Shown here piece after piece: positions 17,007 through 25,507 of a DNA stretch of 34,405 bases (position 1 is its first letter; each line of letters starts with the position of its first letter). The position numbers were made by a program, and so were the translations under genes. This DNA is from an uncultured Bacteroidia bacterium. Lineage in GTDB: Bacteria > Bacteroidota > Bacteroidia > Bacteroidales > UBA932. The stretch is from positions 1 through 34,405 of the forward strand of contig CADBSV010000056.1 of assembly GCA_902797435.1 (NCBI GenBank), in the 5' to 3' direction. The notes beneath the pieces were generated by a model. That model was not told the DNA's origin, did not search any database, and saw only the letters and a program-made list of their open reading frames with translations.

Positions 17007-20000
17007 TTAGAAGTTCATGTTTACACCGAGCATGACCGTACGTGCCTGAGGATAGTTGCCGTAATCCACACCGCCGCCCACTTCCGGATCGTAGCCGGTG
17101 TAGCCGGTCAGCGTGAGCAGGTTGCTGCCCTGAAGATAGAAACGGCAGCGGCTGATTCCGGCCCTTTCCGTGAGCTCCTTCGGGAGAGTGTAACCAATCT
17201 GTACGTTCTTCAGGCGCAGATATGCTCCGCTCTCAATAAAGCGGTCGCTGTCATAACTGTTTTTAGCACTGCCCTTGGGATTGGGAATGCTTCCGTTCGG
17301 ATTGTTCGCCGTCCATACATCTTTCATTGCCCTGCTCAGGGTTGCCGTATTGCCGTTACCTTCAGTGCGTATGCGAAGTGCATTGTAGATTTCGTTGCCG
17401 TAAACTCCCTGGAAGAAAAGATTGGCATCCCAGTTCTTCCAGCCTAAGGCTGCATTCAAGCCGTAAGTGAGCCACGGAAATGGATTCCCAAGCGAGGTGC
17501 GGTCCAATTCATCGATGATACCGTCGTTGTTCTGGTCCTTGTATCTGGCATCTCCTGCTGCAATTCCTCCAGGAAGTCCGAACGAGTCGAGGGCGGTTCC
17601 CCAAAGATGGTCGACTGCTTCCTGATCGGTGCGGTAGATACCTTCGTATTCGTAGCCCCAGAAAGTATAAAGCGGCAACCCTTCGTCGCTCAATGTCCTG
17701 TCTCCCCAGACCTTCTCTCCTCCGTTCAGAGCGGTAAGCTCGTTACGGATGAAGGAGACGTTGCCGTTGATATCATAATTGAATGCCCCCTTCTGCCCCC
17801 GGTGTTCAAGGGTGATTTCTATACCCTGGTTACGTACTGTACCCACATTCGCAGTTGCAGAATACCGGTTACCCACATGAGCCGGGGCCGTCACCGAAAG
17901 GAGCATGTCGCGAGTATCCCTCTGAAAAGCTTCGACGGTACCGGTGATCTTGTTTTTCCAGAGTCCGAAATCGACACCTAAATTTACCTGTTCCGTAGTT
18001 TCCCATTTACCACCATTATTCACGTACGTCAGGATTGTAGCACCGCTCTGATAGGCCTGTGCGCCGGTTCCGAGCGGATAATCCACGAAAGTGGGACCGC
18101 TGTTGAACATCGTGAGCAGGAAGGCGTTGTCGCCAATCTTGTCGTTGCCTATGCGTCCCCAACCGGCACGTAACTTGAGGTCTTCAAGCCAGCCCTTGGT
18201 GCCGGACATGAAGCTCTCGCGGCTCACGCGCCAGGCAAGTGCAACAGAGGGGAAGTAGCCCCAGGGATGTTCCGGGAATTTGCTTGAACCGTCGGCGCGG
18301 AAGTTTACCGTGGCCATATACTTGCCGTCGTAAGATGCATGTGCACGGCCGAGCAGGCTGAAACGGCGACTGCGTGAAGCTCCGTCACCGGCATCGGTGC
18401 GGTTCTTCGTGGTCTGCGAGAGATACCAGTTGGTCTCTATGGGATTGAGAATTGCAGCACCCGAACCACCAATAGTATAATAGTTGTATTCCTCAAGAGT
18501 CTGACCGCCCATTACGTTCACGCTGAGCTTGTCGAAATCGTGCATCCAGGTGAGCGTGTTCTCCACAATCACCGTAGAATAACGCGTCATGCTCTCCTCC
18601 ACGAAATTCAGGTCTGCCTTATCATAATCCGAATGCTGATATGCATCCTTGAAGAGCCTGTGGCGGACATTCGTCATATCCATGCTCACATCAGCCCTGT
18701 AGATCAAGCCCTTGAAAGGATTGATCTCGGCGAACACATCGCCTACCCAGCGTTCGGTCTTGTCGGACGGATGGCTGTACTGCACCATCGAAAGCGGGTT
18801 AACCACATTCTTGAAATTGGACGAGGCTGCAATCACTCCTGACATGTCTTCGCCATAACCATTCTTTGAACCATCCGGGTAACGTGCCGGATCCCACGGA
18901 GCCATGGCGATTGCAGCGGATATTATGGATGCTGCCGGGGCGGCATTGTTGTTCATCGCGCTGCGGCCGTAGGAATACATGAACGAGAGGTTTTCACCAA
19001 CCTTGAGCCAGGGCTTGACGTTGTAACCGGAATTGACGCGAAGGCTAAGACGGCTGTAGTCGGAACCGATAACCGTTCCCTCCTGGTTGAACCAGCTGGC
19101 GCTCATGCTCCAGTATCCCTTGTCGTTGCCGTAATCCATACCTATATGATAGTTCTGGATGGGGGCCACGCGGAACACCTCGTCCTGCCAGTCCGTATCA
19201 ACTGTGCCATAATCGAGATTGCTGGGATACCAGTGGCTGGCGCTTCGACCAATCAGGTACTGACGCACCCACTGGTCGCGACCGTTTGCTTCAAGATAAT
19301 TGTACTGTGTTTTGCTCGTAAGCGACGCCAGCGTGTGCGAGAACTCGTCGGCATTCATAAGGTCGAGAGTGCGCCAGCGGCTCTGCAGGCCATAATAGGC
19401 GTCGAAGGTAATATTGGTCTTTCCGTCATTGCTGCCCTTCTTCGTGGTCACCAGAATAACGCCGTTGGCGCCGCGGCTTCCGTAAATTGCGGTTGCACTG
19501 GCATCCTTAAGTATCTCTGTCGAAGCTATATCGCTGGGGCTCAGATAATTGATATTGTCAACGATAACTCCGTCCACGACATAGATGGGTGCGCTGTTGT
19601 TGACGGTTCCTATACCGCGAATGCGCACTTCCGCAGCAGCTCCAGGCTGGCCGGTGGAAGAATTCACGGTTACGCCTGCCGCAACTCCCTGCAGGGCCTG
19701 GTCAAGGCCGGCCGCCGGAGTCTTCTGCAACTGTTCTCCCTTGACCGATGCGACGGAACCGGTGAGGTCGCTCTTTTTCATGACTCCGTAACCGATTGCC
19801 ACAACGGCATCAAGTTCGAGGGCGTCGGTTTCCATAGCCACGTCGATGACGCCTTCTTCATTCACGACAACTTCCTTGTCGGAGAAACTGATGTAGGAGA
19901 ATACGAGAGTCGAACCTTTCGGCACACTGATTTCATAGAGACCGTCGAGATCGGTCTGGGTACCATTGAGAGTTCCTTTCACAACGACAGCAACGCCTGG

Positions 20001-20111
20001 GAGCGGAAATCCGTCATCCTTCGCAATTACTGTCCCGGAAACCTTGACGTTCTGCGCAAGCAGCACCGAACTCATAAGGACTCCGCAAATAAATGCCAAA
20101 ATTCTTTTCAT
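17007..20111 (-). CDS. SusC/RagA-family TonB-dependent glycan transporter
   Basis: The 1034-residue outer-membrane protein imports oligosaccharides using TonB energy. The signal peptide is MKRILAFICGVLMSSVLLAQ. A carboxypeptidase-regulatory-like domain follows (about residues 22-95: VSGTVIAKDDGFPLPGVAVVVKG). Next come the TonB-box region AVVAIGYG and the plug (GSVASVKG, VRIRGIGTVNNSAPIYVVDGV, ILKDASATAIYGSRGANGVILVTTKKG, read in blocks). The rest is a 22-strand barrel ending in the aromatic VNMNF. There is no STN domain for anti-sigma signalling, which fits control by the adjacent one-component regulator. The start at 20111 was chosen over 20144 because it gives the signal peptide. It is the first gene of the PUL. 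Confidence 0.97.
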   Translation of the reverse strand: MKRILAFICGVLMSSVLLAQNVKVSGTVIAKDDGFPLPGVAVVVKGTLNGTQTDLDGLYEISVPKGSTLVFSYISFSDKEVVVNEEGVIDVAMETDALELDAVVAIGYGVMKKSDLTGSVASVKGEQLQKTPAAGLDQALQGVAAGVTVNSSTGQPGAAAEVRIRGIGTVNNSAPIYVVDGVIVDNINYLSPSDIASTEILKDASATAIYGSRGANGVILVTTKKGSNDGKTNITFDAYYGLQSRWRTLDLMNADEFSHTLASLTSKTQYNYLEANGRDQWVRQYLIGRSASHWYPSNLDYGTVDTDWQDEVFRVAPIQNYHIGMDYGNDKGYWSMSASWFNQEGTVIGSDYSRLSLRVNSGYNVKPWLKVGENLSFMYSYGRSAMNNNAAPAASIISAAIAMAPWDPARYPDGSKNGYGEDMSGVIAASSNFKNVVNPLSMVQYSHPSDKTERWVGDVFAEINPFKGLIYRADVSMDMTNVRHRLFKDAYQHSDYDKADLNFVEESMTRYSTVIVENTLTWMHDFDKLSVNVMGGQTLEEYNYYTIGGSGAAILNPIETNWYLSQTTKNRTDAGDGASRSRRFSLLGRAHASYDGKYMATVNFRADGSSKFPEHPWGYFPSVALAWRVSRESFMSGTKGWLEDLKLRAGWGRIGNDKIGDNAFLLTMFNSGPTFVDYPLGTGAQAYQSGATILTYVNNGGKWETTEQVNLGVDFGLWKNKITGTVEAFQRDTRDMLLSVTAPAHVGNRYSATANVGTVRNQGIEITLEHRGQKGAFNYDINGNVSFIRNELTALNGGEKVWGDRTLSDEGLPLYTFWGYEYEGIYRTDQEAVDHLWGTALDSFGLPGGIAAGDARYKDQNNDGIIDELDRTSLGNPFPWLTYGLNAALGWKNWDANLFFQGVYGNEIYNALRIRTEGNGNTATLSRAMKDVWTANNPNGSIPNPKGSAKNSYDSDRFIESGAYLRLKNVQIGYTLPKELTERAGISRCRFYLQGSNLLTLTGYTGYDPEVGGGVDYGNYPQARTVMLGVNMNF

Positions 20112-20141
20112 TGGACTGTCTGATTGGTTATTAATCCGACA

Positions 20142-20149
20142 CAAATAAA
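20142..20149 (-). promoter_or_regulatory. Candidate -7 box of the PUL (susC) promoter
   Basis: On the minus strand the bases are TTTATTTG, one mismatch from TAnnTTTG. The box lies 31-38 nt upstream of the susC start. A GTTG (20167-20170) lies 17 bp upstream, a partial -33 match. The imperfect boxes would suit a promoter that needs an activator. Confidence 0.4.
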
Positions 20150-20165
20150 AAAAATATTATTAAGA

Positions 20166-20191
20166 ACAACTCACAAAAACAACTCACAAAA
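20166..20191. repeat. Tandem 13-bp direct repeat, candidate operator for the PUL regulator
   Basis: ACAACTCACAAAA occurs twice in exact tandem (20166-20178 and 20179-20191), and a partial third copy beginning ACTCAACA follows. It lies in the 147-bp gap between susC and the divergent regulator. It overlaps or abuts the -33 position of the susC promoter and lies upstream of the regulator's own -33 box. Direct repeats in such a place commonly bind a transcriptional activator. Binding by the neighbouring LuxR-type protein is inferred. Confidence 0.55.
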
Positions 20192-20207
20192 ACTCAACAA
20201 AGTAAAT

Positions 20208-20238
20208 TTTGACATTTCATCATTATTTTCTAACTTGC
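20208..20238 (+). promoter_or_regulatory. Promoter of the PUL regulator gene
   Basis: TTTG at 20208-20211 is followed after 19 bp by TAACTTGC at 20231-20238, a partial match to TAnnTTTG. The spacing is that of Bacteroidota promoters. The start codon lies 20 nt downstream. Confidence 0.45.
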
Positions 20239-20258
20239 AGTGCCTAACCATGTTATAA

Positions 20259-22847
20259 ATGAAAAGGATTTCACTTTCGCTGCTCTTTTTCCTCACAACA
20301 TGCATGCTCCATGCATATTTTCCCCTGGTGAAGAATTATCAGCGCGAGACATATCGCGCGGGCACCCAGACATGGGCAATCACACAGATTCCGGGAGGGA
20401 CTATGTTCTTTGCCAACAACGACGGCGTGCTCGCTTTCAACGGAAAGGACTGGACCCTCATACGCCTTGCCAACAGAAGCAGCGCCCGTTCCCTTTACTA
20501 CGATGCGGCGGAAGACTGCCTTTATACCGGAGGTACAAACGAGCTCGGAAAGATATCGTTCGACCCGCATCAGGGAATGGTTTACGAATCCATCCTCGAA
20601 GGACGGGGCGTATCTCTCAACGAGATATGGTCCATAGGAAAGGACGACAGGGGGGATATCTGGTTCGCGGACAACAGTTCACGCTATACGATTAACGCCG
20701 ATTCTCTCAGGCGCGAGCCTTATTCCCGGTTCAAGCTTTCGGGAAAACTCTTCTGCACGGCCGAAAACGATGAATATCTGGCCGAAGGCACCACGGGCGA
20801 CGGCATCTGGCTGCGCCATAAGGCAGACGGCTCGAGGATGCATCTCACCAGCGAGAACGGCCTGCAGAACAACAGCATCCTCTGCCTGTTCTTCGACAGC
20901 AGCGGCGGGCTCTGGGCAGGAACCGACAGGGGCATCGACTACATCCTTCTCGAGTATCCCTTTTACAATCTGTTCGGCGACAGCGGCAATTTCGGAGGAG
21001 GATACGCTATCTGCAAGGGCGGGGGCTATATCTGGCTCGGAACGAACATGGGCCTGTTCAGGGTAAGGGAAGACAGGCTGGGGCCGTCCCTGGGCGATGT
21101 TGAAATAGAAAGGATCCAAGGCATCGAAAGCCAGGTCTGGGGGCTCGAATGGACCGGCCGCGAGGTAATCGCCTGCTGCGACAGGGGAATCTATATCTGC
21201 AAAGGCGGAACGGCTACAAACTATATATCCACGGACGGTGCCTGGAAGACCGAAAGACTTGCCGGACACCCCGATACCAGGCTTTGCTGCAGCTACACAA
21301 GGCTGTTCACCATCCGAAGACAAGGCGGTACGTGGCGTTTCGGCGGATGGATAACGGGTTTCGACGAGGCAGGAAAATCATTCGTACAGGACAGCGACTC
21401 CCGCATCTGGTTCGCCCACCACGTAAAGGGTCTTTACCGGCTCACTCTCAGCGAAGACCTGCAGACGGTCACGCAGGTGGAGAAATTCGGCTCAGCACAA
21501 GGGTTTCCCACAGACCGCGGCAATTATCCCTCCAGCTTTCACGGCAACGTGATTTTCAGCACCGAAGGCGGTTTCTACAGCTACGACCACATGTCAGGCA
21601 AGGCAGTGGCAATCGATGAACTCAATCATCGTTTTGCCGGCACACCCAACTCCCTTTCCATCTTTGAAACCCCAATGGGCAGCATGCGCTACTACTCTTC
21701 CGGAGCGATGCAGGCGGTGGAATACAATGCAGAAGAGGGAGTTATCCTCGACAGCCTTAGCCTCCGGGCGCTTATAAACCACCGGCCGGTAGGTTTCGAA
21801 TGCATCGAAAGCCTGAGCGAACAGGAACTTCTTCTTAACAGCGAGGACGGATTCGTGGTGCTGAACCTCGGGCGTCTGATGCGTTTATCCTCAGGCAAGG
21901 CCGATTCGGTCTATATAAACAGCATCGCCAACACGGGAAACGGCAAAACGCTATACACAGGTTTCCGCAGCAGCGGGGAAAGCGTTTCCCTTCGCGTTCC
22001 GCACAAACTGAACGCACTGTCAATCAGTTTCCTTGCTCCATCCTACGATTCTCCCCTGCCCTGCGAGTATTCCTGCATGCTCAAGGGGTACGACAAAGAA
22101 TTCAGTCCTTTCGGCCCCGAAAACAGCCGGCTCTACTACAGGATTCCTTCCGGGCATTATACCTTTATCGTCCGCTCCCGCAATCCGCTCCACGGAAACC
22201 GGTTCACAAGTGATTCGATGGACATAATCATACAGAGGCCGTGGACTGGCAGCCTTACCGCCTGGATACTATATATAATAGGTGGCTTCCTGCTCATTTA
22301 CCTTGCGCTCGGATGGTTCGACAGGCAATCCAACCGGAGAGCTAAAAAAATTGCCGCTGCGGAAGCAGAAAAGATGCGGCAGGCACAGATTCGTAAAGAC
22401 CTCCAGAGAAAGGCGGACGATCTTGCCGCAAGCACAATGAGTCTTCAGCGAAAGAACGAATTGCTGCAGCAGATCGCTTCCAAGGTGGACGATGCGGTGG
22501 AAAGTGCAAAGAACGGAGACCCCGTTGATGCGAGGCTGAAACGCCTGAGGGGCATAAGCGAGCTCATACACGAGAACATCACGCACGAAAACGACTGGCA
22601 GAAATTCCAGGACAACTTCGATCTCGTTTACGACGATTTCCTCAAACGCCTCGGAGCCCAGTATCCCGAACTTTCCGTTACCGACAAGAGGATATGCGCA
22701 TACCTTCGAATGGGACTGAGCAGCAAAGACATCTCTCCCCTGCTTGGAATGACCGTCCGGAGCGTGGAAATGACCCGCTACCGCATCCGCCAGAAGATAG
22801 GCCTCTCGCGGGATGACAATCTCACATCATTCATCCAGCGCTTCTGA
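20259..22847 (+). CDS. Membrane-spanning one-component regulator: propeller, Y_Y_Y, TM helix, LuxR-type HTH
   Basis: The 862-residue protein begins with a hydrophobic signal or anchor (MKRISLSLLFFLTTCMLHAY). Residues of about 20-560 show repeated propeller-like blades (DDRGDIWFAD, DSSGGLWAGTDRG, DSDSRIWFAHHVKGLYRL). Residues of about 575-655 form a Y_Y_Y domain (YSCMLKGYDKEFSPFG, YRIPSGHYTFIVRSRN). One transmembrane helix lies at about 666-686 and a basic coiled coil at about 692-745. A LuxR/GerE-like helix-turn-helix follows at about 802-862 (LSVTDKRICAYLRMGLSSKDIS, then SVEMTRYRIRQKIGL). The sensor half matches hybrid two-component PUL regulators, but the kinase, ATPase and receiver domains are absent. 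It probably senses periplasmic glucan oligosaccharides and activates susC directly from the membrane. The link to the PUL rests on divergent adjacency. Confidence 0.88.
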   Translation: MKRISLSLLFFLTTCMLHAYFPLVKNYQRETYRAGTQTWAITQIPGGTMFFANNDGVLAFNGKDWTLIRLANRSSARSLYYDAAEDCLYTGGTNELGKISFDPHQGMVYESILEGRGVSLNEIWSIGKDDRGDIWFADNSSRYTINADSLRREPYSRFKLSGKLFCTAENDEYLAEGTTGDGIWLRHKADGSRMHLTSENGLQNNSILCLFFDSSGGLWAGTDRGIDYILLEYPFYNLFGDSGNFGGGYAICKGGGYIWLGTNMGLFRVREDRLGPSLGDVEIERIQGIESQVWGLEWTGREVIACCDRGIYICKGGTATNYISTDGAWKTERLAGHPDTRLCCSYTRLFTIRRQGGTWRFGGWITGFDEAGKSFVQDSDSRIWFAHHVKGLYRLTLSEDLQTVTQVEKFGSAQGFPTDRGNYPSSFHGNVIFSTEGGFYSYDHMSGKAVAIDELNHRFAGTPNSLSIFETPMGSMRYYSSGAMQAVEYNAEEGVILDSLSLRALINHRPVGFECIESLSEQELLLNSEDGFVVLNLGRLMRLSSGKADSVYINSIANTGNGKTLYTGFRSSGESVSLRVPHKLNALSISFLAPSYDSPLPCEYSCMLKGYDKEFSPFGPENSRLYYRIPSGHYTFIVRSRNPLHGNRFTSDSMDIIIQRPWTGSLTAWILYIIGGFLLIYLALGWFDRQSNRRAKKIAAAEAEKMRQAQIRKDLQRKADDLAASTMSLQRKNELLQQIASKVDDAVESAKNGDPVDARLKRLRGISELIHENITHENDWQKFQDNFDLVYDDFLKRLGAQYPELSVTDKRICAYLRMGLSSKDISPLLGMTVRSVEMTRYRIRQKIGLSRDDNLTSFIQRF

Positions 22848-22860
22848 TTATTGCCCAGGG

Positions 22861-22952
22861 CTCCCACCAGCCTGGCTTTTTCACTCTCACCAGCCTGGCT
22901 TTTTCACTCTCACCAGCCGGGCTTTTTCGCTCTCACCTGTCGGGCTACAGGG
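22861..22952. repeat. Three and a half copies of a 23-bp terminator-like tandem repeat
   Basis: Units begin at 22861, 22884, 22907 and 22930. The first three differ by only a few substitutions. Each has the form CTCTCACC, then the dyad AGCCTGGCT (or AGCCGGGCT), then TTTTTC. The fourth diverges after its first half and enters the 22934-22961 hairpin. The block starts 14 bp after the regulator stop. The dyad followed by T5 resembles the 3' half of an intrinsic terminator, and the dyads of different copies can pair with each other. Confidence 0.8.
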
Positions 22953-22961
22953 CGACAGGTG
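22934..22961. terminator. Perfect 9-bp hairpin between convergent regulator and YggS genes
   Basis: CACCTGTCG at 22934-22942 pairs with CGACAGGTG at 22953-22961 with a 10-nt loop. It lies between the regulator stop (22847) and the YggS stop (22995), so it can serve transcripts from both sides. Neither side has a strong T-tract directly after the stem. Confidence 0.6.
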
Positions 22962-22994
22962 CCCCGGTAAAGCAGAGACGGAGCGGAAAGGAAA

Positions 22995-23651
22995 TCAGTA
23001 GCTGCGGGGCCCGAAGATGGCCGTTCCGATACGAACCTCGGTACTTCCGTAACGAACGGCAATCCGCCAGTCGTCGGACATTCCGATAGACAGCTGACGG
23101 AAATCACCAAGCTGGGGAAAGCTCTCGCTGCACCTGTCGAAAAGGGCCTTGATACGGGCGAAATCGGCGGCGACAGCCTCCTCGTCATCCGTATGCGAAG
23201 CCATTCCCATAAGCCCGCAGAATACTATATGGTGATATTCACCGGCCGCAGAAAGCAACTGCAGGACTTCGCTGTCCGAAAAGCCCTGCTTTGTCTCTTC
23301 TGCCCCTATATGCACCTCGAGAAGCACCCGAACGGTCCTGTCATGGAGTCCCGCCCAGCCTTCAATTGCGTCAAGCAGATGAACGCTGTCAACACTCTCG
23401 ACTATGTAGGCATAAGGAAGGACGAGCTTCAGTTTGTTGGTCTGGAGGTGACCGATAAAATGCCACTCCACATCCTGGGGCATCTGCACCGCCTTGGCCG
23501 CCATCTCCTGAGGGCGGTTCTCGCCGAATGCCCTCTGTCCCATGGCATAGGCCTCAAGAAGTTCGGAAATGGGATGGAATTTGGAAACTGCCACAAGGCG
23601 GACCCCTTGTGGCAGTTCCTTATAGAGTTCTTCGAGATTATGGGCAATCAT
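22995..23651 (-). CDS. YggS/PLPBP-family pyridoxal-phosphate homeostasis protein
   Basis: The 218-residue cytoplasmic protein binds pyridoxal 5'-phosphate and buffers its level. It has the fold of the alanine racemase N-terminal domain but is not known to be an enzyme. LVAVSKFHP contains the PLP-binding Lys24. FGENRPQEM, WHFIGHLQTNK and the final STEVRIGTAIFGPR are family signatures. The start at 23651 was chosen over 23723 because the extra N-terminus is a frame-shadow of the yidC end. ATG overlaps the yidC stop by one base (TAATG), which suggests coupled translation. The same arrangement occurs at the next junction upstream. Confidence 0.93.
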   Translation of the reverse strand: MIAHNLEELYKELPQGVRLVAVSKFHPISELLEAYAMGQRAFGENRPQEMAAKAVQMPQDVEWHFIGHLQTNKLKLVLPYAYIVESVDSVHLLDAIEGWAGLHDRTVRVLLEVHIGAEETKQGFSDSEVLQLLSAAGEYHHIVFCGLMGMASHTDDEEAVAADFARIKALFDRCSESFPQLGDFRQLSIGMSDDWRIAVRYGSTEVRIGTAIFGPRSY

Positions 23652-25507
23652 TATCTGCGACGGCTGTTGTTTCGCATCTGCTGCTCCTGAAGCTTCTGGG
23701 CCTCTTCGAGCCTCTGCTGCCATTTGCTCTTTGGCAGCGGCTTTCCTTCGCTGGCACGCACCTTCGCAAGAACCTCCTCGGGATGCACGAAGAACTTGCG
23801 GATTACGAATATCTCTATCATGCTGATAAGCTGCGATAGCAGATAGTAGTAAGACAATGCACTGGAGAGGTTGTTACAGATGAAGAACATCATGATGGGC
23901 ATCATCCAAACGCTCATGAACTGCATGCTCTTGGCATTGGGGTCGTTGCCTGCCGCCTGGCCGCTCATCGTAATCTTGCTGTATGCCCACATGGTCACTG
24001 CCATCAGAAGGGCAAAGAGCGAGAGATGGTCTCCAAGAAGCGGTACGCGCGTGCCGAAATCTATTATGCTGTCGGGGGCCGAAAGGTCAGTTGCCCAGAG
24101 GAAGGGCTGCTGACGAAGCTGGATGGAAGCCGGGAAGAAACGGAACATCGCCCACAGGATCGGGAAAGTGAGAAGCGTAGGCAGGCATCCTCCCATCGGA
24201 CTCACTCCGGCCCGCTTGTAGAGGTTCATCGTTGCCTGCTGCTTCTTCATTGCATCTTCCTGATTGGGATAACGGGCATTGATCTTCTCCATTTCGGGAC
24301 GCAGCGCCTGCATCTTCGCGGAAGAAGCATAACTCTTATAGGTGAACGGAAGCACGACGAGCTTGATGACAAGAGTCATAAGCAGGATTATGATACCGTA
24401 GTTCTCTATGAACTTCTTGAAGAAATCGAAGAGCGGAATTATGACAAATCGGGTGAACCATCCCACGAGAGAACCGCCGAGCGGAATAATCTTCTCGTAC
24501 TTCTGGTCGTATGACTTGAGGGTCTTGAAATCGCTGGGGCCGTAGTAGAACTCGAAAGGCAGGCTCACGGTCTCGCCCTGGGTGAACTCCTGACGCATCT
24601 GGGCATTGCAGACCATAAGATTGCGGGTCTCGTCGTCCTGATCCACGAAATTCACTGCGAACTTGCCGGAAGAAAAATCGTTTTTCGAGCGCATGATGGC
24701 GCTGAAGAACTGCTGCTGGAAAGCGAACCAGCCCACGCGGGAGGCTGCCGTTTTCGAAGCGCTGCGGCCGCGGCCGATCTCGACCGGTTTCTTGTCTCCG
24801 GGCTGATAGAAATCAAGTTTGGAATACTGGCTTTCGTTCTTATAGCTTTTCTCCATACGGGGAACCGTAACGGACCAGTCGATGTCAACGGAATATACAT
24901 TGCGGGGAATCACATTGCCCATTCCGTTGAAACTGAGGATATTGGTAGCCCGGTACTCGCCCTCGTGAAGGATGTATTTCTGCTCTATGTATCCTCCGCC
25001 GGAGAAAGGAAGCCTGAAGGTGACGGAAGAATCGGTTTTCTGGGCCACCTCGAAATTGAAATCGCGGGTCTGCACATACTCGCCGGTATAGATGCTGACT
25101 GAGTATTCGCTCCCCCCCGGTTTAAAGATGTAAAGATCCGTGGAATCGTGATTGTAATAGTCCTTTACCTTCACGCTGTAAGGCTGCGCGCCCTTGGAAT
25201 TGAGCGCAAGCACAATCTTGTCGTTCTCCAGGGATACGATACTTCCCTCCCCGCCATGGTAGGCATTGAGCGACTCATCCTTGTATATAGGCTTCTCGGG
25301 AGCGGGAGCCTGCTCATCACCGATTATCACCGGCTGTGAAGGCAACGCCGCAACGGTGTCTCCAGCCTCAATCCGCTGCGCAAGTGCTATGGAATCCTGC
25401 TGAGCCTGCCACCCGGCCGCCTTGCGGTCCTGTCTGTTCTGATAAAACGAAAAACCAAAAAGAATTACTGCTATAAGGATAAACCCTATGACTGTATTTT
25501 TGTCCAT
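23651..25507 (-). CDS. yidC: Membrane protein insertase YidC
   Basis: YidC inserts and folds inner-membrane proteins with or without the Sec translocon. The 618-residue protein begins with the N-terminal anchor MDKNTVIGFILIAVILFGFSFY. A large periplasmic beta domain of about 330 residues follows. The conserved Oxa1 core starts near residue 360 (NYGIIILLMTLVIKLVVLPFTYKSY, in blocks). MGGCLPTLLTFPILWAMFRF is the typical TM region, and the C-terminus is basic. The length is that of the Bacteroidota form. The start codon overlaps the DUF349 gene stop by one base (TAATG). The three genes from 27306 to 22995 form one operon. Confidence 0.97.
   Translation of the reverse strand: MDKNTVIGFILIAVILFGFSFYQNRQDRKAAGWQAQQDSIALAQRIEAGDTVAALPSQPVIIGDEQAPAPEKPIYKDESLNAYHGGEGSIVSLENDKIVLALNSKGAQPYSVKVKDYYNHDSTDLYIFKPGGSEYSVSIYTGEYVQTRDFNFEVAQKTDSSVTFRLPFSGGGYIEQKYILHEGEYRATNILSFNGMGNVIPRNVYSVDIDWSVTVPRMEKSYKNESQYSKLDFYQPGDKKPVEIGRGRSASKTAASRVGWFAFQQQFFSAIMRSKNDFSSGKFAVNFVDQDDETRNLMVCNAQMRQEFTQGETVSLPFEFYYGPSDFKTLKSYDQKYEKIIPLGGSLVGWFTRFVIIPLFDFFKKFIENYGIIILLMTLVIKLVVLPFTYKSYASSAKMQALRPEMEKINARYPNQEDAMKKQQATMNLYKRAGVSPMGGCLPTLLTFPILWAMFRFFPASIQLRQQPFLWATDLSAPDSIIDFGTRVPLLGDHLSLFALLMAVTMWAYSKITMSGQAAGNDPNAKSMQFMSVWMMPIMMFFICNNLSSALSYYYLLSQLISMIEIFVIRKFFVHPEEVLAKVRASEGKPLPKSKWQQRLEEAQKLQEQQMRNNSRRR

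Noticed and set aside
19146-20123. 325-codon plus-strand open frame
   Set aside because: It is antisense to the well-supported susC signal peptide, regulatory domain and plug.
22861-22952. CRISPR-like array
   Set aside because: The 23-bp units are directly contiguous with no spacers, and no cas genes are nearby.
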